Below, piece after piece: positions 1 through 11,229 of a DNA stretch of 64,000 nt. A program made the translations under genes and the position numbers. The notes under the pieces were generated by a model. That model saw nothing but the letters and a program-made list of their open reading frames with translations, had not been told where the DNA came from and did no database searches. Position 1 is the stretch's first letter; every line of letters begins with the position of its first letter. Source of the DNA: Triticum aestivum (taxonomy: Eukaryota > Streptophyta > Magnoliopsida > Poales > Poaceae); the NCBI RefSeq assembly GCF_018294505.1, contig NC_057809.1, forward strand, positions 419,729,485 to 419,793,484, in the 5' to 3' direction.

Positions 1-936
1 GGACCGCCACCCAGGCTCAAAGGGAACTGAGATGATTCATGCTAGAAACTTTCGTGTGCAGCCACCAGCTATTATGGGCTCTAGTATAGTTGAGTAAGTT
101 ACGTGAAGCTCTAGAAGAGGTGGATCAGCAGGTAGTGGGATTGTAGGTTTGGTATGGTCTGCCCGGAGTAGAGAGTTAATGTGTCTGAAAGACTGTGTCT
201 CGGTCATCCATTTCTCAAACACCAAGTAATGCGAGAAATCCAACGGAGGCGATCGAGTCTTGTGGGGAAAAGTGCGCAAAACTCTGCAGAGTGTGCAAAC
301 TAATCATGGTTAGCCGTGTCCCCAGTTATGGACAATCTTGAGTATCTAGTACTTGGAGTATCTTAAGTATCTCATCACTCTAAATTAATATTGTTGGGTT
401 GTTAATTACCTTAATTGGGATTGAGTTGGAGGAACCTTCTCAATGATGTTTCAACTACCATGATAGTTAAATTAAAATCTATTCCTTTGTTGTAGGAAAA
501 AAATGGATTTTCGCAAAAACTATAACCATATAGCTTTCCACCAGCCAAATATGCATATAGTGATAGTATTAGTCTGTTCTTGCTCTACTGTGTTACTTTG
601 CCAGCATATTCCATGTGCTGACCCGTTTTCGGGCTGCAACATATTATGTTGCAGACTTTTCAGACGAGTACTAAGGTTTGTTAGGTCGTTGCCGTGCAGC
701 TCAGCTATGTCGTTGCAGTTGATGGACTCACTTTATCTTCCAAGCCATCCGCTGTTATCGTATGAGATGGCCTTAAGCCATATTTATTGTAATAAGCCCT
801 ATTTGGAGACATTCGATGTAATAAGTGTGTGATTGCTACTCTGTTATAATCCTCGAGTACTGTGTGTGTCAGCATTACCGATCCAAGGATGGCACTAAAG
901 CACAGAGACTTGACCGTTTGAGGTCGGGTCGCTACA
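1..936 (+). mobile_element. 3' end of a Ty3/gypsy-like LTR, cut by the window edge
   Basis: The right end reads AGGTCGGGTCGCTACA, the reverse complement of the start of the LTRs at 12825 and 27688. Bases 1-330 are also recognisable as the reverse complement of about 13400-13700 (CTCTGCAGAG, GCGCAC, CTCGATCGCCTCC motifs). The middle (about 400-830) does not match those LTRs well, so this is a related subfamily in the opposite orientation. It ends in CA at 936. The flank then reads ATCATCACATTTTTATTTAC, which matches the Athila-like internal sequence near 11505, so this LTR was inserted into an Athila-like element. The rest of it lies outside the window. Confidence 0.65.
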
Positions 937-3464
937 ATCATCACATTTTTATTTACTTACAACTCAATATTACAACTCAATATCTAGAACAAAGATATGA
1001 CTTTATATGAAGGCCTCTGGCGGTGTACCAGTATGTGCAATGATCTAGCGTAGTAATGGCATCGAAAAACGGACAAGCCATGAAAACATCATGCTAGCTA
1101 TCTTACGATCATGCAAAGCAATATGACAATGAATGCTCAAGTCATGTATAAGATGATGATGGAAGTTGCATGGCAATATATCTCGGAATGGCTATGGAAA
1201 TGCCATGATAGGTAGGTATGGTGGCTGTTTTGAGGAAGGTATATGGTGGGTTTATGGTACCAGCGAAATTTGCGCGATACTAGAGAGGCTAGCAATGATG
1301 GAAGGGTGAGAGTGCGTATAATCCATGGACTCAACATTAGTCATAAAGAACTCACATACTTATTGCAAAAGTTTATTAGCCCTCGAAGCAAAGTACTGCT
1401 ACACATGCCCCTAGGGGATAGATTGGTAGGAAAAGACCACCGATCATCCCTAGCCGCCACTCATAAGGAAGACAATCAATAAATACTTCATGCTCCGACT
1501 TCGTTACATAACGGTTCACCATACGTGCATGCTACGGGAATCACAAACCTCAACACAAGTATTTCTAATAATTTACAACTACCCACTAGCATGACTCTAA
1601 TATCACCATCTTTATATCGCAAAACTATTGCAAGGAATCAAACATATCATATTCAGTGATCTACAAGTTTTATGTGTAAGAGAAACAGACAATCCAAACT
1701 TCAAATGATATAAGTGAAGCACATGAAGCATTCTATAAAGCCATACTCAAAAGATATAAGTGAAGTGCAAAGAGCATTCTATAAATCAACAAAGGACTAC
1801 CTCATACCAGCATGGTGCATAAAAGAAAAATGAAAACTAAATGCAAAAGACGCTCCAAGATTGCACACATCGCATGAACGAAACGAATCCGAAAACATAC
1901 CGATACTTGTTGAAGAAAGAGGGGTTGCCTTCCGGGGCATCCCCAAGCTTAGACGCTTGAGTCTCCTTGAATATTTACTTTGGGTGCCTCGGGCATCGCC
2001 AAGCTTGAGCTCTTGCCTCTCTTCCTTCTTCTCACATCGAGATCTTCTCAATCATCGAACACTTCATCCACACAAAACTTCAACAGAAAACTCGGTAAGA
2101 TCCATTAGTATAATAAAGTAAATCACTACTCTAAGTACTGTTGCAAACCAATTCATATTTTTTGGCATTGTGTCTACTGTAATATAACTTTTTATGGCTT
2201 AATCCACCGATATAATTCGATAGTTTCATCAAAACAAGCAAACTGTGCATCAAAAACAGAATCTGTCTAAAACAGAACATTCTGTAATAATCTGAACATT
2301 CACCATACTTCTGATACTTGAAAAATTCTTCCAAAATTAGGAAAATTAAAAAATTTGTATAGAAAGACAGCTCAAAAATAATCAGAACCATTTGACATTC
2401 CAGCTAAAAATATAAAATCGCGCACTACAGCCAAAATTTCTGTCCTGCACCGTACAAACCAACAAGCAAAGTGAACATCCTAAAGGCAAACCTTGGCACA
2501 TTATTTTGATAAATACAATGGAATTGTACAAGGGGATAATTATTTTTGTTGAAAAGTTTCTGTAATCAAGATTCACAAAGTTGCCGTGAGCATGAACAAA
2601 GTTCAAGGAGCTCTCCCACTTCAACAATGCTTGTCTTTCTCACTTTCACTTTCCTTTTTGAAAAAGTTTTGGGTTCCCCTCTTTATTTTTGTTGTTTTTA
2701 AACTATATGAAAGCACTCAACAGAAATAAATGACTCCCTAAAACTTCCGGGTTGTCTCCCTGGCAGCGCTTTCTTTAAAGCCATTAAGCTAGGCATATAG
2801 TGCTCTAGTAGTGAATCCACCCGGATCCCAAGGTATATCAAAAGCCAATTTTAATTAACAATGATTTGTAATTTAGTAGTGAGCACAAAGTAACATATAT
2901 CATGCAACAACGAAGTCTAACTCTCTTCCTATGCATCGGCATGTCATAAAAGAACAATTCATGCACACATAGTAAAGGCCAATGCATAGTATAAACAGTT
3001 TCTTGCAATTTTATCGTATTGGAAACATAGAGAGGTGGAGATATATTTCCTCTCTCATAATAATTGCAAGTCGGAGCAGCAAGCACATGCATATTATATC
3101 TATCAAAATCATCATGTGTAACTATAAAAGGCAACGCATCAATATAATCCTTAATAAGTGCAAACTTCTCCGATATAGTGTAGTCGGGAGAATTCAAAAA
3201 GATAATAGGACTATCATGCGTGGGTGCAATAGCAACAATTTCATGTTTAATATAAGGAACTATAGCAAGTTCATCTCCATAAGCATAATTCATATTGGCA
3301 TCTTTGCCACAAGCATAGCAAGCATCATCAAAAAGGGATATTTCAAAAGAATCAACGGGATCATAGCAATTATCATAGCATTCATCCTTCGGTAAGCACG
3401 AAGGGAAATTAAACAATGTATGAGTTGAAGAGTTACTATCATTAGAAGGTGGGCATGGGTGATC
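937..3464 (-). mobile_element. Internal region of minus-strand Athila-like element 1 (truncated)
   Basis: The sequence is collinear with 11513-12650 plus 45861-47200 and with the reverse complement of 6900-9660. Shared landmarks are the ATAAGTGAAGCA repeats (about 1705-1790), GGGGCATCCCCAAGCTTAG (about 1937) and GGTTGTCTCCC (about 2750). No gag or pol is recognisable. An ORF of unknown function lies at its right-hand (5') end. It stops abruptly at about 3464, where an oppositely oriented LTR starts mid-sequence, so its own 5' LTR and PBS are missing. It is probably a non-autonomous element. Confidence 0.6.
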
Positions 3465-3518
3465 AATCCAAATGGATTCCAAATGCCATGAAACTTTTTG
3501 GAGCATTTTTCTGCCCAA
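2838..3518 (-). pseudogene. ORF of unknown function in Athila-like element 1, chimeric start
   Basis: The frame is open for 226 codons. About the first 17 are antisense to the neighbouring LTR (right of 3464), so the listed methionine is not the original start. The remainder is acidic and rich in Cys and Tyr (for example CYACGKDANMNYAYGDE), followed by a block ending APTCNYYERG. The same block, as DPTCKYFERGKYG, occurs in the ORF at 46670-47167, which sits just inside the PBS of a second element of this family. The pair therefore marks a conserved ORF in the position where gag is expected. I do not recognise its fold or function and see no zinc knuckle or membrane segment. Confidence 0.45.
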
Positions 3519-4852
3519 AGGACACCCAGGAGGACCAAGAAGTGCACCAGAGGGGGGCTATGGGGCCCACTAGGCACCAGGGCACGCCGGGGCCCCCAGG
3601 CATGCCCTGGTGGGTAGTGGGGCCCACAGGCACCCCAACCTCTGCCTCTATAAATACTCTAAAATTCCCAAAACCCTAGGGGAGTCAATGAAACACAATT
3701 ACAATCGCCGCAAGTTCTAGAACCACGAGATCCAATCTAGGGTCCTTTCCTAGCATTCTGCCGTAGGGGTCAACAATCACGGAGGGGTTCTTCATCATCA
3801 CGCTTGCCCCTTCGATGATGCATGAGTAGTTTAACATAGACCTACGGGTCCGTAGGTAGTATCTATATGGCTTCTTCTCTCTTTTTGATCTTCAATATGA
3901 TGTTTTCGATGTTCTTGGAGATCTATTTGATGTAATGACTTTTTGCGGTGTGTTTGTTGGAATCCGATGAATTGTGAGTTTATGATCAGATCTATCCATG
4001 AATATTATTTGAATCTTTGATGAACTCTTTCATGGATGATCTTTATAGCCTTGTATTTCTTCTTCAAAACTTCGGTTTGGTTTGGCCAACTAGATTGATT
4101 TTTCTTGCACTGGGAAGAGGTGCTTTGTGATGGGTTCGATCTTGCGGTGCTCAATCTCAGTGACAGAAAAAGACATGACATGCACGTATGGTTGCTATGA
4201 AGGATAAAAATATGAGGTCTATTCCTACATGAATAGATCTTGTCTAGATCATGTCATTGTTCTTATTGCATTACTCCATTTCTCCATGAACTTAATACAC
4301 TAGATGCATGCTAGATAGCAGTCGATGTGTAGAGTAATAGTACTAGATGCAGGCAGGAGTCAGTCTACTAATCTTGGACGTGATGCCTATATACATGATC
4401 ATTGCCTTGGATATCGTCATAATTATTTGCTCTTCTATCAATTATCCAACAGTAATTGTTTACCCACCGTATGCTATTTTCTTAAAAGAAGCCTCTAGTG
4501 AAATCTATGCCCCCAGGTCTATTTCCTATCATATAATTTTTAGATCTATCAATCAAAAAAATCAAAAAATACATTGCTGCACTTTTTTCTTTACATATTT
4601 TTATTTTGTGTTTTTGCTAGATCTATTTATCAAATCTCATACATCTATCTCAATACCAAGGAGGGATTGACAACCCCTCTTACGCGTTGGGTTGAAAGTT
4701 TTTGTTGTTTGTGTGCAGGTGATGTTTACATAGTGTTTCTTGGTTCTCGTACTAGATTGATAACCTTGGTTTCATAACTGAGGGAAATACTTATCGTTGG
4801 TGTGCTGCATCATCCTCTCCTCTTCAGGGAATTACCAATGCAGATACAAGCA
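3465..4852 (+). repeat. Left LTR of the plus-strand Athila-like element, 5'-truncated
   Basis: It matches 9850-11229 nearly base for base, with scattered substitutions: CCAAATGGATTCCAAATGCC against CCAAATGGAGTCCAAATGCC, then the CTCTATAAATA TATA region (about 3648-3658), the GATGATGCATGAGTAGTTTA block and a CA end. The first ~190 bp of the LTR are absent and the break abuts an inverted internal region of a related element. Illegitimate recombination is more likely than simple insertion. Confidence 0.75.
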
Positions 4853-4867
4853 ATGAGGAAGAATTTC

Positions 4868-4885
4868 TGGTGCCGTTGTCGGGGA
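4868..4885 (+). other. Primer binding site of the plus-strand Athila-like element
   Basis: TGGTGCCGTTGTCGGGGA lies 15 bp inside the LTR end. It has the form TGGxGCCGTTGxCGGGGA found in Athila-lineage elements, usually taken as complementary to tRNA-Asp. The tRNA assignment is from family knowledge and was not tested here. Confidence 0.65.
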
Positions 4886-5826
4886 GAAATCATCAACATC
4901 TATTAGGTTCCTACGCATAAACTTTCATCTCCTTGCAATTTACTTTGTTTGCCTTTTTCTCATTAGATTTTTTGTTTGCTTGCCCACATTATCTTTAGGA
5001 ATACCCCTCCTTTGTCACCGGATTTTGAAGTCTGTAGGATCGAAAGTATGTCTAGAGGGGGGTGATTAGACTACTTGACCAAATAAAAATCTAGACTTTT
5101 CCCAATTTTATATCTTGGTGGATTTTAGCAACTTAACACAAGTCAAGCAATCAACCTACACATGCAATTCTAAGAGTATAGCAGCGGAATGTAAATCATT
5201 GCATATGAAGGTAAAGGGGAGGAGTTTAGAGGGAGCAAACGCAATGTAGACACGGAGATTTTTGGCTTGGTTCCGATAGGTGGTGCTATCGTACATCCCC
5301 GTTGATGGAGACTTCAACCCACGAAGTGTAACGGTTGCGCGAGTCCACGGAGGGCTCCACCGATGAAGGGTCCACGAAGAAGCAACCTTGTCTATCCCAC
5401 CATGGCCATCGCCTACGAAGGACTTGCCTCACTTGGGTAGATCTTCATGAAGGAGGTGATCTCGTTGCCCTCACAAACTCCTTGGTTCAACTCCACAATC
5501 TTAACGGAGGCTCCCAAGTGACACCTTACCAATCTAGGAGACACCACCCTCCAAAATATGGTGTGTTGATGATGAACTCCTTGATCTTGTGCTTCAAATG
5601 ATAGCCCAACACTCAACTCTCTCTCTCTCTCTCAGATTTGGATATGATGGAAAGATGATTTGAGTGGAAAGCAACTTGGGGAAGGCTAGAGATCAGATTC
5701 TTGTGGTTGGATTGGAATGTCTTGGTCCCAACACATGAGTAGGTGGTTCCCTCTCAGAAAATGAGTAGTGGAAGTGTAGGCACGTTCTGATGGCTCTCTC
5801 TCTCAAATGGATAGGGGATGGAGGGG

Positions 5827-5834
5827 TATTTATA
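5827..5834 (-). promoter_or_regulatory. TATA box of the solo Sirevirus-type LTR
   Basis: TATAAATA on the minus strand, within GGCTATAAATACCCC. The complete Sirevirus LTR has GGCTATAAATAGCCC in the corresponding region (32468-32475). The palindrome array (5877-6330) lies immediately upstream in the direction of transcription, as a U3 enhancer would. Confidence 0.6.
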
Positions 5835-5876
5835 GCCTCCACACAAAATCTAACCGTTACACACAATTTACCAAAC

Positions 5877-6330
5877 TCGATGGGACGGAATAGTGAAACT
5901 TGGTGAGACAGACCTGGTTCAAAATGTGAACGTTAGGCTTTTCGGTGGGACCGATGATACCAACTCAGTGAGACTGATGCACTAGGGTTAAACCTCATCT
6001 CGGTGAGACCGATCACATGAACTCAGTGAGACCGATTTCAGTAATAAACAAACAAAGACTTGGCTAGGCAAACTCGGTGGGACCGATCGCTCATTTCAGT
6101 GAGACTGAAACGTTACAAAAAGGAAACAGAGAGTTTGCATTGCCAACTCGATGGGACCAATCGCTCATCTCGGTTAGAGCGAAATGTTATGAAGGGAAAC
6201 AGAGAGTTTGCAATCCCATCTCGGTGAGACCGAGATCCCTATCGATGAGACCGAACTGATTAGGGTTTCTGGCGATGGCTATGTCAAGTGAACTCGGTGG
6301 CGCCGGATAGATCAAACCGGTGGGGTCGAG
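5877..6330. repeat. Array of about 14 degenerate palindromes, consensus CTCGGTGRGACCGA
   Basis: Copies start at about 5877, 5899, 5942, 5965, 5999, 6021, 6073, 6094, 6147, 6168, 6220, 6242, 6293 and 6316. The best copies (CTCGGTGGGACCGA at 6073, CTCGGTGAGACCGA at 6220) have complementary 5-nt arms TCGGT/ACCGA around a 3-nt centre. Many occur as pairs about 21-23 bp apart, two helical turns. Other copies differ by one to three bases. Short palindromic repeats in non-coding regions are known for Sireviruses; this particular motif I only infer to be of that kind. Confidence 0.7.
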
Positions 6331-6699
6331 TTTGACTTTAGGTTTAGGACATATGTGGAAATGAGAAAGTGGTTGAGGGCTTTTGGAGCATATCACTAAG
6401 CATTTTGAGCAAGCAATCCATTAAGAAACACCTCACCCCCTTTTAATAGTGTTGGCTTTTCCTATGGACTCAATGTGATCTTGGATCACTAAAATGAAAA
6501 TGTAGAGCCTTGAGCTTTTGCCAATATTTGTCCTTAGCATTTTGAGGGGTCCACATCTCTCAGTTCATGTCATGCCAATCATTGAACTTTCTGAAATAAT
6601 CATCTTGAAAGAATACTAGTTCAATGAGCTATATGTTGTTATGAATTACCAAAACCACCCTGGGATTAGTTGCACTTTCAAGTTCTATACTTCACATAG

Positions 6700-7199
6700 A
6701 AACAAGGAGAAAATTTGAAAGATGCTTGGTATAGGTTAATGGAATCCTACCTCATTTGCAATATAAAAGGAGATGCAAAAATTTTGCTTCGTAATTTTTA
6801 TATAGGTTTAACCATGCATCATAGACTACTCTTGGATTTTCTAAAGGGAATTTTGTTGGGATTGATGCCAATGTTGCTTATGAAATAACAGAGGGAATAT
6901 TGGGAGTTCCACTACCGAAAAAGGGATTTACTTTTACGCAAGAAGGGATTCGAATATTAGACAAATTGGGTGAGCTACAGAAAACTTTGGTTGAGTTCCA
7001 AAAGTCTAATGAACCCCTCAAACATATTAGTGGAAACCTCAATCGCATGAATACTTTGATTACTCTACGTAATAAGCGGTTGGATATTTTAGATCTTAAG
7101 ATGGTCTCTTTCCCTGAGAATAATGGGAGGCGTAAAGAGACTCCTAGGTTTGAGAAAACCCTTACAAAGATAGGAAAAACTAAGGATGATAATACTTGA
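6700..7199 (+). pseudogene. Degenerate Athila-type gag fragment
   Basis: Translation of about 6715-6890 gives a broken gag-like segment (DAWYRLMESY, FYIGL, then ANVAYEITEG). Its pattern resembles Athila gag (AWxRY...FYxGL...AYxxxE). It continues in one frame from about 6870 to a stop at 7197-7199 as a basic, Glu/Lys-rich tail with a heptad-like stretch (LDKLGELQKTLVEFQK) that could be a coiled coil. At least one frameshift near 6850 separates the halves, and the upstream part was displaced by the solo LTR. No zinc knuckle survives. The family assignment rests on weak motif resemblance. Confidence 0.45.
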
Positions 7200-9660
7200 A
7201 TCTATGCATTATGCCTAGCTATATGGGCATAAAACGATAGCGCTTGTTGGGAGGCAACCCAATGAATAAAATAAAAATCACGTTTTCTTTCTTTTTTCGT
7301 GTGTTTACACAATTATGCTACCATTATGATTGTGTTTTTATGTTTTAATTACTGTTGTGCCAAGTAAGCCTTTATCATGTTGGGTGATAGTTGATTTGGT
7401 CTTGTTGGAAAACAAAAACTTTTGCGCCAGTAGAAAAATTATTAAGAAATCAAAGAAGCGCGATAAAATTCTGAATTTTCCACACAAGATTGATATACAA
7501 ATTTCCTACATTTTCCTAATTTTTCAGAATTTTTGGAGTTATAGAAGTATGGTCAAAGTCCAGATTACTACACACTATTCTATTTTTGACAGATTCTGTT
7601 TTCGTTGCATAGTGTGCTTATTTTGATGAATCTATGTATTCTATTGGGGGGTATAAGGCATGGTAAAGTTAGAATACAGTAGGTATAGTGCAATAATAAA
7701 ATATGAATGGGTTTGCAACGGTACTTAAAGTGGTGATTTGCTTTATTATACTAACAGAACGAAGGTTTCGTTAAGTTTTGTGTGATTGAAGTTGTCAAGT
7801 TTTGGGTTACATCATGATGGATGAAGGAATAAGGAGTGAAAAGAGCCTAATAATGGGGATTCCCATGGCACCCCAAGGTAATATTCAAGGAGAACCAAGC
7901 AACTAAGCTTGGGGATGCCCTGGAAGGCATCCCCTCTTTCTTCTAACAACCATCGGTAATTTTACTTGGAGTTATATTTTTATTCGTCACATATCATGAG
8001 TTTTTCTTGGAGCGCCTTGTATTATATGAGTCTTTTCTTGTTTTGCTTTATAGTTTGTCACAATCATCCTTGCTGGACACACATATTTGAGAGAGCCATA
8101 TGCTATGATTTGTTATAATTTCTCTATGTGCTTCATTTAAATTTTTTGAGCTATGGAATTGCTCTAGTGCTTCACTTACATCTTTTTGAGCAAGGCGATG
8201 CTTTAATTTTGAAGAAATATACTCTCATGCTTCACTTAGATTGTTTTGAGAGTTATAAAATTTTAAAGAAATACCCTCTCATGCTTCACTTATATTATTT
8301 TGAGAGATGAAAATTTTGAAGAAATATTTGTGCTCTTGTTCTTCACTTAAATTTGTTTGAGAGCTTGTTATAAGCAATGGTAATATATGAAACCAGTCCC
8401 AAAGTGATAGCTATTCAAGAGGGATAATAAAAACTATCATGAAGATCATTGGATATTAAAACTTGATTCCTTTAATAGTTTTGCAATATGGAGATAGTAA
8501 TATGTGAGTCATGTTGGTGAGTAATTATTCTTTAGTAAGAATAATGGTATTAAGGTTTGTGATTCCCTATGAAAGAACAAAAGACAATAGTTATGCAATG
8601 AAGTTACATCCTATTTATGGTGCATTATTCGGTGTTAGTTATGCTTAATGCTTTTTTATGATCATTTTCGTTTCTTGGTTGGTTGCTTCTCAATCTATTT
8701 GCTAGCCTTTCCTTGTACTAAGTGGGAATACTGCTTGTGTATCCAACTCCTTATACCTACCTATATGTAGTATTTCCATGTCGTTTCAAGTAAATTTGTA
8801 TGTACCAACTCTAATTTTCAAAATGAATTTCCTTTTTGTGTGCCTGTACCGCTCATGAAGCTGCAGGGGGTGGCCAATATTTTCCATGCTAGATGTGTTA
8901 TTCTCAAGATGAGTGTTTATTCACTTGTCATTGAACGAGAGTGTGGCCGGTAATAGGGATGCCCAGTCCCGATTGAAAAAGAAATATACTTTATGCTGTC
9001 AAATAATAAATTCCTTAGAAAGTGTTGGTATAGAAGGCACTCGTGGACACGGCTAGCCATGGATTGTGCAAGAATGGTGGAAGAAGGAATAAAATTTATT
9101 TTATGTTTTGGAACCTCCTATGATGTATCTAGCATGGAAAGTATTGGGAATTCTTGGTCGTTTTCATTGACAGGAAAAGCATGCCTCTTAAAACAATTTT
9201 ATCTCTCAATTTAAGCTGTGAGCTCTTGCACCACTACAAATCTCTACTTCCCTCTGCGAAGGGCCTATCTATCTACTTTTATGCAATTTCTATTTTTATT
9301 GGGTATCCATCCTCTCTTATAAAGCACCAACTAGGGAACACTATGATCATACTTGCGCATTGGATGTAGCAAATATTTGAGTGTGTTTCATGAATGGATC
9401 AATGATTGAGCATAATGGGCTAGGGATAGCTTTCTTTAGTGTTGATATTTTGAAAGACATGGTTGCTTGTTGATATGCTTGAGTATTGAGGTCTTCGTGT
9501 CAAATTATAGACTATTGATTTGAATCATCTAAAGTCCAAATGTCCATGCTACAAAAGAAAACAATATGTGAATAAATATGATGGGTGGCATTCCACATCA
9601 AAAATTCTGTTTTTATCATTTACCTACTCGAGGACGAGGAGGAATTAAGCTTGGGGATGT
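7200..9660 (+). other. Non-coding 3' internal region of the plus-strand Athila-like element
   Basis: There is no credible coding frame; the ORFs here are short and lack family motifs. Landmarks shared with the two minus-strand relatives are GGGAGGCAACCC (about 7249), AAGCTTGGGGATGCC (about 7906), five TTCACTT repeats, and the polypurine tract GAGGAATTAAGCTTGGGG directly before the right LTR. Confidence 0.6.
8128..8363 (+). repeat. Five direct copies of a TGCTTCACTTA...TTTTGAG unit
   Basis: Copies begin at about 8128, 8168, 8228, 8282 and 8341, spaced roughly 40-60 bp. Each has (A/T)TGCTTCACTTA followed by about ten T-rich bases and TTTTGAG. The reverse complement (ATAAGTGAAGCA) recurs two to three times in each minus-strand relative (about 1705-1790 and 12367-12490), so it is a family hallmark. 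Confidence 0.7.
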
Positions 9661-11229
9661 TGATACATCTCCAACATATCTATAATTTTTTAGTGTTCCA
9701 TGCTATTAAAGTATCGTTCTTGGATGTTTTATAATCATTCACTAGCAACTTTATATCATTTTTCGGGACTAACCTATTGACATAGTGCCCAGTGCCAGTT
9801 GTTGTTTTTTTGCTTGTTTTTTTACATAGTAGAATATCAATACCAAATGGAGTCCAAATGCCACGAAACTTTTTGGAGAAATTTTTCTTCCCAGAAGACA
9901 CGCAGGAGGCCCAAGAAGTGCACCAGAGGGGGCTGTGGGGCCCACTAGGCACCAGAGAACGCCAGGGCCCCTAGGCGCGCCCTGGTGGGTAGTGGGGCCC
10001 ATAGGCACCCCCTCCACCGACCTATGCCTCTATAAATATTCTAAAATCCCAAAACCCTAGGGGAGTCAACGAAATAGAATTCCAGACACCGCAAGTTCCA
10101 GAACCACGAGATCAAATCGGGGCCTTTTCCGGTAGTCTGACGGAGGGGTCAACGATCATGGAGGGGTTCTTCATCATCACCCTTTCCCCTCCGATGATGC
10201 GTGAGTAGTTTACCACAGACCTACGGGTCCGTAGGTAGTAGCTAGATGGCTTCTTCTCTCTTTTTGATCTTGAATATGATGTTCTCCTCGATGTTCTTGG
10301 AGATCTATTTGATGTAGTGAATTTTTGCGGAGTGTTTGTTGGGATCCGATGAATTGTGCGTTTATGACCAGATCTATTCATGAATATTATTTGAGTCTTT
10401 GCTAAACTCTTTTATGCTTGATCTTTATAGCCTCGTATTTCTTCTCCGAAACTTTGGCTTGGTTTGGCCAACAAGATTGATTTTTCTTGCAATGGAAGAG
10501 GTGCTTTGTGATGGATTCGATCTGCGGTGCTCAATCTCAGTGACAGAAAGAGACATGACATGCATGTATCGTTGATATTAAGGATAAAAAGATGGGGTCT
10601 ATTCCTACATGAATAGATCTTGTCTACATGATGTCATCGTTCTTTTTGCATTACTCTGTTTCTCCATTAACTTAATACACTAGATGCATGCTGGATAGCA
10701 GTCGATGTGTGGAGTAATAGTAGTAGATGCAGGCAGGAGTCGGTCTACTAATCTTGGACGTGATGCCTATATACACGATCATTGCCTTGGATATCATCAC
10801 AATTATTTGATCTCCTATAAATTGCCCAACAGTAATTTGTTTACACACTGTATGCTATTTTCTTGAGAGAAGCCTCTAGTGAAATCTACGGCCCCCGGGT
10901 CTATTTCCTATCATATTATTTTCAGATCTGTTAATCCAAAAATACCTTGGTGCACTGTTTCTTTACTTATTTTATTTCGTGTTTTTGCTAGATCTATTTA
11001 TCAAATCTCATACAATTTAGTCTATCTCAATACCGAGGAGGGATTGACAACCCCTCTTACACATTGGGTTGCAAGTTTTTGTTGTTTGTGTGTAGGTGAT
11101 GTTTACATAGTGTTCCTTGGTTCTCCTACTAGATCGATAACCTAGGTTTCATAACTAAGGGAAATACTTACCGTTGTTGTGCTACATTGTCCTCTCCTCT
11201 TCTAGGAATTACCAACGCAGATACAATCA
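9661..11229 (+). repeat. Right LTR of the plus-strand Athila-like element (complete)
   Basis: It starts TGATACATCTCC directly after the polypurine tract and ends ...CAGATACAATCA, 1569 bp. A TATA-like CTCTATAAATA lies at about 10029-10039, followed by the leader AAAACCCTAGGGGAGTCAA. It aligns with 3465-4852 throughout the shared part. The downstream flank is internal sequence of the minus-strand Athila-like element 2. Confidence 0.75.

Larger units (their letters stand above)
5033..6680 (-). mobile_element. Solo LTR of a Sirevirus-type copia element
   Basis: Read on the minus strand it starts TGAAAGTGCAACTAATCCC and ends ...CTAGACATACTTTCGATCCTACA, giving TG...CA ends over 1648 bp. The end sequences resemble the complete Sirevirus LTRs at 31629 and 43878 (TG-A/T-AAGTGCA start; the plus-strand block CTAGAGGGGGGTGA). 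It interrupts the internal region of the plus-strand Athila-like element and has no internal sequence of its own. The flanks AAGTC and AGTTC are only loosely alike, so a clean target-site duplication is not shown. It contains a TATA box and a palindrome array upstream of it in element sense. Confidence 0.7.
3465..11229 (+). mobile_element. Plus-strand Athila-like (Ty3/gypsy) element, gag remnant only
   Basis: Two copies of one LTR (3465-4852 and 9661-11229) flank about 4.8 kb. The order is LTR, PBS-like site, degenerate gag, a long non-coding region with short tandem repeats, a polypurine tract (about 9641-9660, AGCTTGGGGATGT) and the right LTR starting TGATACATCTCC. No protease, reverse transcriptase or integrase is visible, so this copy is non-autonomous. 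The left LTR lacks about 190 bp of its start, so a target-site duplication cannot be tested. The family looks like the Sabrina/WHAM group of Triticeae Athila elements; that name is from memory of the LTR ends and needs a database match. Confidence 0.7.

Noticed and set aside
5877..6330. CRISPR-like spaced repeats
   Set aside because: Spacing is irregular, repeats are short and degenerate, and the context is a plant LTR.
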